The notes under the pieces: model-generated
Told to the model about the DNA's origin: nothing
The model's database searches: none
What the model saw: the letters and a program-made list of their open reading frames with translations, nothing else
Origin: JASEGV01 sp947085405
GTDB taxonomy: Bacteria > Bacteroidota > Ignavibacteria > UBA10030 > BY39
NCBI GenBank assembly: GCA_947085405.1
Contig: CAMTWO010000031.1
Span: forward strand, 1 to 64,000
Direction of reading: 5' to 3'
Length of the DNA stretch: 64,000 bases
Shown here: piece by piece, positions 32,572-42,254 of the stretch
Layout of the letters: each line of letters starts with the position of its first letter
Numbering within the stretch: position 1 is the stretch's first letter
Program-made: the position numbers and the translations under genes

Positions 32572-33429
32572 ATGAATTTACAATCGAGCTTTAAATATAA
32601 CCGTCTCAGGCAAATTTTGTCTGAGATGGAAAACGTTGTTATCGGTTTTTCGGGAGGAGTTGACAGTACGCTCCTTTTAAAAGTTGCAACTGATGTGTTA
32701 GGCGATAAAGCTTTAGCCGTAATCGGAAAATCTGAAACTTATCCCGTCCGCGAATACGAAGAAGCCGAAACTTTTGCAAAAAGCATCGGAGCGAGTTACT
32801 TCGTCGTTTACACAGAAGAAACCGATAATATAAAATTCAAAGAGAACCCGCCCGACAGGTGTTACTATTGCAAGACCGAATTGTTTTCAAAACTTTCTGC
32901 AATTGCTGCTGAAAAAAAAATTAAATGGATTGCAGACGGAACTAATAAAGATGACTTGCAGGATTTCAGACCGGGAATGAAAGCAGTTCACGAGAAAAAC
33001 GTACGCTCGCCTCTGCTCGAAGCCGGCATGACCAAACAGGATATACGAGAAATCTCGAAGGAGCTTTCGCTTCCGACTTGGGACAAGCAATCGTTTGCTT
33101 GTTTGTCGTCCCGTTTCCCATACGGTTTTGGAATAGATAAGGAAAAATTAAAAAAAATTGATGAAGCCGAAACATTATTACGCGATAATGGCTTCAAATA
33201 TTTCCGAGTTCGGCATCACGACGATAAGACAGTACGCATCGAGGTCGGTAAAAACGAAATCGAAAAAATTTTAGATAAAAATTTACGCCAGTTATTAGTT
33301 CAAAAAATTAAAGAAATCGGTTTCACCTATATCACACTTGATCTAGAAGGATACCGCACCGGTTCGATGAACGAAGTATTAACCCAAACCGAAACCGAAA
33401 AATATTTAACCAATCACAAACAAATATAA
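32572..33429 (+). CDS. larE: LarE-type sulfur transferase (ATP-dependent, nickel-pincer cofactor maturation)
   Basis: 285 residues of the PP-loop superfamily: FSGGVDSTLLLKV is the ATP pyrophosphatase loop near residue 24. It has the Cys pair PPDRCYYCKTELF and a third Cys in SFACLSSRFPYG, the position of the sacrificial Cys of Lactobacillus LarE. Three conserved Cys suggest the variant that holds an iron-sulfur cluster, as known for some LarE proteins; this is inference. It normally adds sulfur to a nicotinic-acid-derived dinucleotide for the nickel-pincer cofactor. No larB, larC or larA is nearby, so its client is elsewhere. Confidence 0.88.
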   Translation: MNLQSSFKYNRLRQILSEMENVVIGFSGGVDSTLLLKVATDVLGDKALAVIGKSETYPVREYEEAETFAKSIGASYFVVYTEETDNIKFKENPPDRCYYCKTELFSKLSAIAAEKKIKWIADGTNKDDLQDFRPGMKAVHEKNVRSPLLEAGMTKQDIREISKELSLPTWDKQSFACLSSRFPYGFGIDKEKLKKIDEAETLLRDNGFKYFRVRHHDDKTVRIEVGKNEIEKILDKNLRQLLVQKIKEIGFTYITLDLEGYRTGSMNEVLTQTETEKYLTNHKQI

Positions 33430-33440
33430 CCGACTTAATT

Positions 33441-34037
33441 ATGTTAAAACAAAATTTGAAAATATTAAACAGCATATTGATATTCTGTTTTTTGAGTGCT
33501 TTACCCGCATTCGCACAGCGTTCAAAACCAATGAATATCGAAGACCTTGTAAAAAAATCGGAAGTAATTATTCACGGGATAGTAGAAAAAATTGAAAGCG
33601 GAAAGGATGCGCAATCCGGACTGTTGGTTACTTACATAACAATCAATGTCGTCGAAAATTTTAACGGTGCTGCAACAGGCATATACACATTCAAACAATA
33701 CGGCGGGAAAGCGGATGGTCTTGTTTATTCTCCCGCTGGCAGTCCACGATTTACAGAAAACGAAGAAGTTATTCTGATGCTTTATCCTCAAAGCGAAAAA
33801 GGAATGCAGAGCCCGGTAGGTATGGAACAAGGAAAAATTTCGGTAGTAACTGACAATAGTTCAGGAAAAAAGTTTGTGCAAAATAAAACACCGAACCCGA
33901 ATTTATTTAAGCATCTGAAAAATCCGAAAGCAGTTGCCAATCAAAAGTGGCTAAAACCAATTCGTATTGAAAAATACGACTATGCTGAATTCGCTGAAAC
34001 ATTGCGCAAACTTGTAATAACATTAAAAACTAAATAG
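33441..34037 (+). CDS. Secreted protein of unknown function
   Basis: 198 residues: an N-terminal signal peptide (ILIFCFLSALPAFAQ) and a beta-rich body with the segment VIIHGIVEKIES...YITINVVENFNG...YTFKQYGG, which resembles small exported OB-like domains found beside metalloproteases. I do not recognise a named family. It lies 8 bp upstream of the metalloprotease gene, so it may assist or inhibit it in the periplasm. Confidence 0.6.
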   Translation: MLKQNLKILNSILIFCFLSALPAFAQRSKPMNIEDLVKKSEVIIHGIVEKIESGKDAQSGLLVTYITINVVENFNGAATGIYTFKQYGGKADGLVYSPAGSPRFTENEEVILMLYPQSEKGMQSPVGMEQGKISVVTDNSSGKKFVQNKTPNPNLFKHLKNPKAVANQKWLKPIRIEKYDYAEFAETLRKLVITLKTK

Positions 34038-34045
34038 GAAGCGAA

Positions 34046-36013
34046 ATGCAGACACTTCGAATAATAATTGCTTGTGCATTACTTTACATTCTACTAGCTT
34101 TAATTGTTGTTGCAGGCGGACCACTTGGGACTTTTCAAAATCGGTCGATAGTATATAAAACTATGCCGATAACTTATCGGACTGATAAGGGAAATTTAGG
34201 TGCTTTCTCAAACCTGACGGCAAAAAATCTGACGATCGGAAGTTTTCAAGTTTGGCAAGATGTTGCGTCGTCGAATGTTGCCTTCACAAATCAAGGCGAA
34301 CTGCTAGTCGATGTTGATGGAACAAATTTTACAAACTACTTAGATAATTTTTCTGACGGAATTAATCCCGTTGTTTTCGATAATAACGGAGCGATAATTG
34401 ATTCGATCTTTGGCATTGGTGCAAGCGACGATATTTTAGGATACGCAGGATCAGCGTATTATGATGCAGGTCCCGACGCGGGTTACTACGCTGAAGGGGA
34501 AGCTGTATTAAACGGAAAATTTTCGCAATCGCCGTACAATCTTACAGAAATCCAATATAAAGCTACTATTGTTCACGAGCTTGGGCATTTTATCGGACTT
34601 GACCATACGCAAATAAACGATGACTTTGCCGGCGATGGAATTACTGCAAACGATATTTATATCCCAACAATGTATCCAACTGCGACAGATGATGATGTGT
34701 CGTTAGCAAATTTGAATCCGGACGATATCGCTGCTATAAGCTTTTTATATCCTGAACCTTTCTTTGCAACTATGACAGGAAAAATTAGCGGCACGGCAGT
34801 TCGTTTCGATAATTCAGTCGTTCGTGGTGCCAACGTTGTTGCGATTAGTACAACCGATTCTTTGATGAATCAAATTTCGACGGTTACCGATTATTTTGTT
34901 CAAAATACAGGCGCCTACACGCTACACGGTTTGTCGGCAGGAAATTATTTTATTAAAATTGAACCGATTATTCCCACCTTTACAGGTGGTTCAAGTGTGG
35001 GTCCGTATGCCGATGATGGAAGCGGTATCTCATTTATTAATCCGGTTTTAGCCGAGTATTATAACGGACTGAACGAATCGCACGATCCTTTGATTGATTC
35101 CGTGAATGCGCGGGTGTCAGTATCTGTGAGTGCGGGATTGGTAACGAGCGGAATAAATTTTCTCGCCAACAAAGTACCCGACCAGCCATTAACAAATATT
35201 TTGGAATATCACGGAACCCCTTCATACATTATTGATTTGCCATCGGAATTTGAAGATCTTGCTTATGCAGTACGGTTCACTCCGGGAGCGGATGCCAGGT
35301 TAAAACGAACAGAGTTTTTAATAAACGGTGGAACAAATGGAATTAAAGGCAACGGAACATTGAAAGTAACAGTTCATAATAACACAAGCGGAAGTTTGGG
35401 CGGTATCCCCGAAACTCAAATCGGGTCTGCAATAAATATCCCTTTTTCGAATTTAACAAAAGGTGTATTTAATACAGTCGATTTAAGTCCGCTTAATATA
35501 ACTATTCCGAAAGATGTAAATTTTCATATCGTGTTTGAAGTGGTGGGAACAGCGGGGGATACAATTCAATTTGTAATTGATAACGGTGCAAATCAAACGA
35601 CACGTAGCTCATCTCTCTTCGATGCGGGGAGCGGTTTAAAGTGGTACAATTTTCAAGATGTGAATAATTTTGGAACAGGATATAATTTGGTTATCCGAAC
35701 GGTTGTAGATTTGCTAACAACGGCAGGAGAGGAAGAAACTTTATTGCCGGATAATTATGCATTAATGCAGAACTATCCCAACCCATTTAATCCCAGTACA
35801 ATTATCAATTGGCAATTGGCAGTTGGCAATTATACAACGTTGAAGATATACGATGTATTAGGACGTGAAGTGGCTACACTTGTAGATGAGTTTAAGGAAG
35901 CTGGATATTATGAAGTTAGTTTTGATGCAAGTAAATTAACAAGTGGAATTTATTTCTACAAACTTAAGGCAGGCACGTACACATCGGTGAAGAAAATGTT
36001 ATTGGCAAGGTAA
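34046..36013 (+). CDS. Matrixin-like metalloprotease with type IX sorting domain
   Basis: 655 residues. N-terminal membrane signal, then a metzincin domain with the zinc site HELGHFIGLDH (near residue 178; three His and Glu) and a Met-turn IPTMYP. Beta domains follow to about residue 560, and the end is a T9SS C-terminal domain (NYPNPFNPSTIINWQLAVGN, KIYDVLGREVATL, SGIYFYKL). The segment NWQLAVGN is encoded by a short repeat (35805-35832) that also occurs just downstream of the gene. Likely secreted and acting on extracellular protein. Confidence 0.88.
   Translation: MQTLRIIIACALLYILLALIVVAGGPLGTFQNRSIVYKTMPITYRTDKGNLGAFSNLTAKNLTIGSFQVWQDVASSNVAFTNQGELLVDVDGTNFTNYLDNFSDGINPVVFDNNGAIIDSIFGIGASDDILGYAGSAYYDAGPDAGYYAEGEAVLNGKFSQSPYNLTEIQYKATIVHELGHFIGLDHTQINDDFAGDGITANDIYIPTMYPTATDDDVSLANLNPDDIAAISFLYPEPFFATMTGKISGTAVRFDNSVVRGANVVAISTTDSLMNQISTVTDYFVQNTGAYTLHGLSAGNYFIKIEPIIPTFTGGSSVGPYADDGSGISFINPVLAEYYNGLNESHDPLIDSVNARVSVSVSAGLVTSGINFLANKVPDQPLTNILEYHGTPSYIIDLPSEFEDLAYAVRFTPGADARLKRTEFLINGGTNGIKGNGTLKVTVHNNTSGSLGGIPETQIGSAINIPFSNLTKGVFNTVDLSPLNITIPKDVNFHIVFEVVGTAGDTIQFVIDNGANQTTRSSSLFDAGSGLKWYNFQDVNNFGTGYNLVIRTVVDLLTTAGEEETLLPDNYALMQNYPNPFNPSTIINWQLAVGNYTTLKIYDVLGREVATLVDEFKEAGYYEVSFDASKLTSGIYFYKLKAGTYTSVKKMLLAR
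35805..35832. repeat. Coding copy of an ATTGGCA-type repeat
   Basis: TCAATTGGCAATTGGC at 35805-35820 is identical to 36031-36046 in the following spacer. The coding copy continues AGTTGGCAATTA and yields the residues NWQLAVGN in the sorting domain. Confidence 0.6.
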
Positions 36014-36119
36014 TAGTCAATGGTCAATGGTCAATTGGCAATTGGCTATTAACAATTAGCCCCGTTAGCTAACGGGGGCTATTAACAATTGGCTATTAGC
36101 AATTGGCTATTAGTAATGG
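36014..36119. repeat. Repeat-filled spacer with palindrome
   Basis: Short tandem words (GGTCAAT twice, GGCAATT, GGCTATTAACAATT, GGCTATTAGCAATT) fill this spacer. In the middle CCCCGTTA-GC-TAACGGGG (36060-36077) is a perfect palindrome. It lies between the convergent metalloprotease and hybrid kinase genes and may act as terminator, but lacks a U-tract. Confidence 0.6.
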
Positions 36120-36131
36120 ATAAATGACTGA

Positions 36132-38561
36132 TTATCTCATTTTTTCTATCGAACTTATTTCACGCAGCAAGTCCTTCCTTGTAAACTTCTGCTTGCTCAT
36201 CACGGTGGTAACAATGTTTTCCATTTTTTCGCGTGTGTCCGGATCGACTTCCATCGAGGTTAAAATTATTATCGGAATATTCTTCGTTTCATTGTGCTGC
36301 CGCATTTGATGTGCAAGCTGAAAACCGGAAATCTCCGGCATTATTAAATCGAGTATCATCAAATCGGGATGTTCCGTTATAGCAAACTGTAATCCTTCCT
36401 TACCGTTGTAGGTTTTTACAACGTCATAACCTTCCGTCTCCAAAATTACTTCAATTAACTCGACCGCCGTCGGGTCGTCATCAACTACTAAAATTTTGGG
36501 TCGCGCATTGGATGAAGATTTTTTCAGGGGTATTTTTTTTAACGTCGCGAGCAATTCTTCTTTATTTACTGGCTTCACAAAATAATCTGCTGCACCGAGT
36601 GTAAAACCTAACTTCTTCTCGTCGGTTATCGAAATAATGACTATCGGAATATCTTTACATATCGGATGGTTTTTTAAGTCTTTTAATACCTGCCAACCGT
36701 CTCTTAAAGGGAGCATTAAATCGAGTGTGATTATGTTCGGTCGGAGTGTTTTAGCTTTCTCGATTCCTTGTAGTCCATCGCGCGCGGTTTCGGTTCTGTA
36801 GCCGGCGTCGTGAAGGTACATCTCGAGCAATTGCACAGCTTGTTGATTATCTTCAATGATTAAGACCAGGGGCTTTTCTAGCTTCGGTTTAGTTTCGATA
36901 ATCAGCCCTTCGAGTTCAGACAACTGGTCGTCTGGTTTTTGAGCTAAGAAAGCATTTTCAATTCCGATGACCATTGGGATATTAATGGTAAAAGTTGTTC
37001 CGACTCCCCATCGGCTATCAACTCTGATTTGTCCTCCGTGTAATTCAACCAAGCGTTTAGTGATGGCTAAACCTAAACCCGTTCCTTCTTTTAATGCCGA
37101 TGTATTTTTTGTCTGTTGGAAAGGTCTGAATAGTTTTGAAATTTCTTCAGGTTTGATACCGGTGCCTTCGTCTTTCACGTAGATTTCGATTTCATGTTCA
37201 ACTCTATTAAATCCGATTTCGATAGAACTGTTGGGTTTGCTGTATTTGAGGGCGTTCGATACGAGGTTCACTAAAATTTGTTTAAACCGGGTTTGGTCCA
37301 CGAAAAGCATATCTACTTGCGGGCTAGTTTTGAAGACAAGATTAATATTTTTCTTTTCGAGTTCTTGATTTAAAACGCGCGTAATGGCGTCAGTAAAGTA
37401 TTCGATAGGAAAGCCCTCGATGTGCAAGTCCATTTTTCCGGCTTCAATTTTCGAGAGGTCTAAAATATCGCCGATGAGGTGCTGCAAGTGTTGTCCGCTG
37501 ATTTGTATATTTTTCATAAAATCCCGGATCCTGTCGGGAGGTAATGTCTGAAAATCCGATGCAATCAAATCCGAAAAGCCGACTATATTATTCAGCGGTG
37601 CTCGCAATTCGTGGCTGAATGTTGCGAGGAATTTTTTTATAGCATTGTTTGCTTCTTCTGTTTTTAATTTTTCGTTTTCGAGTTCAAGGTTCTTCACGGT
37701 AATTTCATCGAGCAAACGTTTGCGGCTCAAACCTATAGCAAGTTCGTTTGCAATTACCCGGAGTAAATCTAATTCGGTGTTAATAAACTCTTCTTCCTTG
37801 CGCGACATTACTTCCAACACACCTTGCAAGTCGCCTTGAACTAACAATGGAATCGAGATCAAAGTTTGCAGCCGATTTTCATCTATCTCCGTCAGGAAAT
37901 ATGCAGCTAACGTACTGCGTGCTAACTCATCGGTTACAATAGTTTTGCAACTTAATGCTGTACGAACTGCGATCGAGGTTGCTTTCTCGTCAACAATTTG
38001 GTGCTCGATATCCGGCGGAATAGGAATGTTGGAAAACGTGGGAGCCATCAGGTGTAGAAGCGATGTGCGTGAGTCGTAACGGTAGATGCATATAAATTTT
38101 ATAGGTATATCTAAAAACTTTGCTATCCGGTCAGCGGCTTCTGTGCACATATCGTCGGCGTGTTGGGCTGTGTTAATCACTTGCGATATTTCCAAAAGCA
38201 TTTCTTTTTGTTTTTGTTGCTGCTTTTGTTCGGTTATGTCCTGAAAGAAAACTGATATACCGCTTTCAGTCGGATAAATCCGGATATCATACCACGCTTC
38301 AAAGCGGTCGTCCTTGTATGAAGATTGAATGGACTGAAAGGTATTCGTTTCCATCGCAAGTTTATATTTTTCGCCAATCTCAGCATCTTTTGCGTTTTGG
38401 AAAATTTCAAAAACATTCTTTCCTAAAACTTCTTCGCGTTTAAAACCGGTACCTTCCTCGGCGGCTTTATTCCAATACGTGAATCTGTAAAGTTTATCCA
38501 ACGCAAAAAAACCGCCCGTTATACTTTCTAAAATTTGAATTAACTCTTTAGATGTTTCCAT
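36132..38561 (-). CDS. Hybrid histidine kinase with PAS, GAF and two receiver domains
   Basis: 809 residues, no membrane helix. PAS (about 1-120), GAF (about 135-290), HisKA with His in FSHELRAPLNNIVG (near 315), HATPase (VKDEGTGIKPEEI, GTGLGLAITKRL), first receiver with Asp in ITLDLMLPLRDGW and second receiver with Asp in MILDLIMPEISGF. Cytoplasmic multistep phosphorelay kinase. The sensed signal is unknown. It is separated by 64 bp from the upstream GH53-like gene on the same strand. The convergent right-hand neighbour ends in repeats. Confidence 0.92.
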   Translation of the reverse strand: METSKELIQILESITGGFFALDKLYRFTYWNKAAEEGTGFKREEVLGKNVFEIFQNAKDAEIGEKYKLAMETNTFQSIQSSYKDDRFEAWYDIRIYPTESGISVFFQDITEQKQQQKQKEMLLEISQVINTAQHADDMCTEAADRIAKFLDIPIKFICIYRYDSRTSLLHLMAPTFSNIPIPPDIEHQIVDEKATSIAVRTALSCKTIVTDELARSTLAAYFLTEIDENRLQTLISIPLLVQGDLQGVLEVMSRKEEEFINTELDLLRVIANELAIGLSRKRLLDEITVKNLELENEKLKTEEANNAIKKFLATFSHELRAPLNNIVGFSDLIASDFQTLPPDRIRDFMKNIQISGQHLQHLIGDILDLSKIEAGKMDLHIEGFPIEYFTDAITRVLNQELEKKNINLVFKTSPQVDMLFVDQTRFKQILVNLVSNALKYSKPNSSIEIGFNRVEHEIEIYVKDEGTGIKPEEISKLFRPFQQTKNTSALKEGTGLGLAITKRLVELHGGQIRVDSRWGVGTTFTINIPMVIGIENAFLAQKPDDQLSELEGLIIETKPKLEKPLVLIIEDNQQAVQLLEMYLHDAGYRTETARDGLQGIEKAKTLRPNIITLDLMLPLRDGWQVLKDLKNHPICKDIPIVIISITDEKKLGFTLGAADYFVKPVNKEELLATLKKIPLKKSSSNARPKILVVDDDPTAVELIEVILETEGYDVVKTYNGKEGLQFAITEHPDLMILDLIMPEISGFQLAHQMRQHNETKNIPIIILTSMEVDPDTREKMENIVTTVMSKQKFTRKDLLREISSIEKMR

Positions 38562-38625
38562 AGTCCTAATATTTTTATATTCGGGTATTAGATAAGCAAT
38601 TTTTAAATAAGATGCAAAGGGAAAA

Positions 38626-40113
38626 TCATCTCAACAAAATCAATTTTTTGGTTTCCACAAATTTTCTTGTTCCCATTTGATAAAAGTAAACGCCGCTTGG
38701 AAAATTTTCAGAATTCCACACTACTTTATATGATCCGGCTTCTCTGTGTTCTTCTATTAATGTTTCAACCTCTTCTCCAAGAATGTTCATAATTTTAAGT
38801 GTAATGAATTCCGAAGTCGGAAGGTTAAATGAAATCGTCGTTATTGGATTAAATGGATTAGGATAGTTTTGATAAAGCTGAAAATTATTAGGTAGAGTAA
38901 TATTATTTTCATCAACATTTAATAATTCATCTTTAATTGCAGTCATTGCCTGTTTATACGTTGAATCGTTATGGAATAATCCATACGATCTCAATACCTC
39001 GCTTTCTGAATGTTGAGCAATCTGATAATCTGGATAGAAATAAAAGATTCCGTAAATGTTTGTATCGGCTTTACATATTCGAATAAAATCTCTTACATAT
39101 AAAGCCTGTCCCTCTTCTGTAAAAGGATAACCGGGATAGATTGGTCCCATATCCGATACAAATGAGCTTGGATATGAGAACTCTGAAACAATAATTTTTT
39201 TTCCGGTTTGACTTGTTAATAGTGAACATAGTTGAAAAAATTGTTCGAAAGTTACTTGTGTAGGTGAAGGTGAACCCGGGGGATATCCGGTGGTATAATA
39301 ACTTAATCCGATAAAATCGAACGGAACACCGTTGTCCCTCATATATTGGTAGAATGCCTGATGAATACTATCGAACCAGCCCACCGAATTAATATGAAGT
39401 TTAATCTGTGCAGTTGAGTCGGCTCTTTTTGTTCCTCGAATTGCCGCTTTTAATAAAACTACTTCTTTACTCCAAACACTGTCTCTTAAATAATTCAGAT
39501 ACGTTCCCAAACCATTCCATTGCGTTATTTTCCCACCTGGATAATAACTACAGATTCCATATTCTATTTCATTACCCATTTCATAAATTTGGACATTCAG
39601 CCCTTTCGTTTTAAAATAGTTTGCAGTTTCATAACAATGGTTTTCTATTGCGGCTGCGGTTTGTTCAAGATTATAAGGCAACCATTCAGCAGGGCCGTCT
39701 TGTTGACCGGCATGCGTAGCCCTGTCGCTGAAGTAAAAGAAAACACTTTGGTTTAAATTGTATTGAGCTGCTTCGTGTAAAACTCGCTCGGCAAATTCAC
39801 GACTGCACCAAAATTCGCTGTTCCAACCAAGAGAGGGCCAGTTCTGGTATGGAGTGGCGGCAAGTAATTGGCTCGACGTTGTAAGGACACCAACTCTGAT
39901 CCAGTTAAATCCATTGTTTTTCATCACTTGTAATGGATTTTGATATTTCCAGTAAGTACTCCATTCCCGATATGCCATATAATCGTAAGCAGTTCCACCG
40001 AATTGAAGCGTTGTATTATTATTTTTTTTATCGATGATACCCTGAGCTGATACGGGAGTATTGATGATAAATAATATAATAAAGACACTTAAAAAATAAA
40101 ATAAAAATCTCAT
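38626..40113 (-). CDS. Secreted GH53-like glycosidase (endo-galactanase type) with type IX sorting domain
   Basis: 495 residues. Signal peptide (RFLFYFLSVFIILFIINTPVSA), then a TIM-barrel with the acid/base Glu in IYEMGNEIEYG (near residue 180) and the nucleophile Glu in IIVSEFSYP (near 305), the GH53 arrangement for beta-1,4-galactan. The end is a T9SS domain (NYPNPFNPITTISFNLP, SGVYFYQM). A first ATG at 40128 overlaps the ABC-F stop by 4 bp, but ATG 40113 has AAGGA seven bases upstream and starts a better signal peptide. GH family is by motif, not by search. Confidence 0.8.
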   Translation of the reverse strand: MRFLFYFLSVFIILFIINTPVSAQGIIDKKNNNTTLQFGGTAYDYMAYREWSTYWKYQNPLQVMKNNGFNWIRVGVLTTSSQLLAATPYQNWPSLGWNSEFWCSREFAERVLHEAAQYNLNQSVFFYFSDRATHAGQQDGPAEWLPYNLEQTAAAIENHCYETANYFKTKGLNVQIYEMGNEIEYGICSYYPGGKITQWNGLGTYLNYLRDSVWSKEVVLLKAAIRGTKRADSTAQIKLHINSVGWFDSIHQAFYQYMRDNGVPFDFIGLSYYTTGYPPGSPSPTQVTFEQFFQLCSLLTSQTGKKIIVSEFSYPSSFVSDMGPIYPGYPFTEEGQALYVRDFIRICKADTNIYGIFYFYPDYQIAQHSESEVLRSYGLFHNDSTYKQAMTAIKDELLNVDENNITLPNNFQLYQNYPNPFNPITTISFNLPTSEFITLKIMNILGEEVETLIEEHREAGSYKVVWNSENFPSGVYFYQMGTRKFVETKKLILLR

Positions 40114-40124
40114 ACTGATTTCCT

Positions 40125-42104
40125 TCATTTATTTGCACTGTTTGAATTAATAATATGCTCAAGCTTTTCGCTGAATTCAGTCCACTTCTTATACAGCTCG
40201 TCCAAGTCGCCCGTTATCTTTTTATACTCAAAGTTGGTTGATTTCACTTTCTGTGCGTCGGAATAAAAATCGGGTTCAGCCATCACAACCTCATATTCGA
40301 TTTTTAGTTTTTCCTTTTTCTTAATTTCTTTTTCAACCGCAGCCAATTTTTCTTTTAATGGCTTAGTGATTTTGTAAAGCCGCTGCCGCTCTTCTGCTTC
40401 AAGTCGTTTGCGTTCCTTCTCTGATATTTCTGAATTGTTACTTTTCGCTATAAGCTCTACGCTCTGATTAAGTTGTGTTTCCTTTTCTTGTGCAGCAATA
40501 TAATCGGAGATGTTGCCAAGATAAATTTTAATCGACTTGTTTCGAACTTCGATGACTTTATTCACAACAGGATCGAGAAAATGTCTGTCGTGCGAAACAA
40601 TTAAATATGTTCCCTCAAAATTAATTAATGCTTCCTGCAAAACTTTTTTCGATCGCATATCGAGATGGTTTGTCGGCTCATCCATCACTAAAAAGTTTGC
40701 CGGCTGAAGCAGCATTTTTGCCAGAGCTAACCTGCTTTTCTCGCCGCCTGAAAGAACACGTACTTTTTTGAAAACATCATCACCTTCAAACAGGAAACAT
40801 CCAAGAAGAGTTCGTATCTGCGTTCGGGTTTCACCGGATGCTGCGGCTTCAACAACTTGTAAAACTTCCATATCACTTTCAAGTTCATCCACTTGAGTTT
40901 GTGCAAAATAGGCAGTCGTTACGTTGTAACCGAATTTCACTTCTCCCGATGTCGGCAACTCGCTGTTGCTGATTATTCTGCTTAACGTCGATTTTCCGGC
41001 GCCGTTCACACCAACAAGCGCAAATTTATCGCCTCGTTCGATAGTTAAGTCAAGGTGATCTAATACGGTCAGATTACCGTGTTGTGTACGATACTGTTTT
41101 GTCAAATCTTTGATTTCCAACACGACTGCCCCCGACTGCTTTGGCTGGGGAAAGCTAAAACTAATTTCCTTCCCTACTCCCTCGACTTCAATCAAATCGA
41201 TCTTCTCTAAAAGTTTTATCCGGCTCTGAACCTGTCGTGCCTTTGTAGCTTTATATCTGAAGCGGTCAATAAATAGTTGAGTTTGTTTTAACTGCTGCTT
41301 CTGATTTTTTGCTGCGTTTACCAAAAGCTCGCGACGGTTTTCACTTTCGGTTTCATAAAATGTATAGTTACCCGAATATATTGCTAACTTGCTGTTTGCC
41401 AAAGCAAGAGTTTTGTTAGTCATATTATCAAGAAAAGCTCTGTCGTGAGAGACGATAACAATTGAGCCGTTGTACGATTTTAAATAAGCTTCTAACCAGC
41501 GAAGCGAATCGAGGTCGAGATGATTCGTTGGTTCGTCGAGCAGCAACAGCGAAGGATTGCTTAACAATAACTTTGCAAGAGCAATACGCATTTGCCATCC
41601 GCCGCTGAACTCGTCAGTTTGCCTGTTGAAATCTGCTTCCGAGAAACCAAGTCCCATCAAAACTTTTTCGACTTGCGATTGCATTCGGTAAGCGTCTAAA
41701 CTTTCGAGTTTAAGCTGAAGTTCACCTTGAAGCTCTATTAATTCACTGTAATCCTGATCGGAGCTTGTTGAGCTTACGAAATTCTGGATTTGCGAGTTGA
41801 TCTCGTCTAACTGCCGATCAATCGTGTTGATATCCTCGAATGCCGTTTTTGTTTCCTCGTAAAGTGTTTTATTCGAGGATGTTACAGCTTCCTGAGGCAA
41901 ATAACCGACTGAGACATAATTAGCTTTTTGAACAGAGCCGGAATCGGTTTGAATTAAACCGACTAAAATTTTGAGCAGCGTTGTTTTGCCGGTGCCGTTT
42001 GCACCAACAAGTCCGATGCGGTCGTGAGCTCCGATTTGCAGAGTAACATTCTTGAAAAGATACTCGCCGCCGAATTGGATTGATATGTTTTGGAGTAGAA
42101 GCAT
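40125..42104 (-). CDS. ABC-F family ATPase
   Basis: 659 residues, two ABC domains without membrane parts. Walker A motifs GANGTGKTTLLK and GVNGAGKSTLSR, signatures FSGGWQMRIALAK and LSGGEKSRLALAK, Walker B LLLDEPTNHLDLD and LVMDEPTNHLDMR. The linker between them and a C-terminal coiled coil (about 540-655) follow the Uup/YdiF-like subfamily. ABC-F proteins act on the ribosome E site or in resistance. The exact subgroup is not assigned. Confidence 0.92.
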   Translation of the reverse strand: MLLLQNISIQFGGEYLFKNVTLQIGAHDRIGLVGANGTGKTTLLKILVGLIQTDSGSVQKANYVSVGYLPQEAVTSSNKTLYEETKTAFEDINTIDRQLDEINSQIQNFVSSTSSDQDYSELIELQGELQLKLESLDAYRMQSQVEKVLMGLGFSEADFNRQTDEFSGGWQMRIALAKLLLSNPSLLLLDEPTNHLDLDSLRWLEAYLKSYNGSIVIVSHDRAFLDNMTNKTLALANSKLAIYSGNYTFYETESENRRELLVNAAKNQKQQLKQTQLFIDRFRYKATKARQVQSRIKLLEKIDLIEVEGVGKEISFSFPQPKQSGAVVLEIKDLTKQYRTQHGNLTVLDHLDLTIERGDKFALVGVNGAGKSTLSRIISNSELPTSGEVKFGYNVTTAYFAQTQVDELESDMEVLQVVEAAASGETRTQIRTLLGCFLFEGDDVFKKVRVLSGGEKSRLALAKMLLQPANFLVMDEPTNHLDMRSKKVLQEALINFEGTYLIVSHDRHFLDPVVNKVIEVRNKSIKIYLGNISDYIAAQEKETQLNQSVELIAKSNNSEISEKERKRLEAEERQRLYKITKPLKEKLAAVEKEIKKKEKLKIEYEVVMAEPDFYSDAQKVKSTNFEYKKITGDLDELYKKWTEFSEKLEHIINSNSANK

Positions 42105-42254
42105 TGGTTAAATATACGAAAAATAGAGTTGAGGGAGAAATAAGATGAAGCGTACAGAATGGTTATAGTGTGTATGGAAGATGGAACGAAAACCTGGTTT
42201 GGCAGTTTAAGTGGTTATTCCACCTCTCTCTCAAACTCCCGGAAGGTAAGAATT

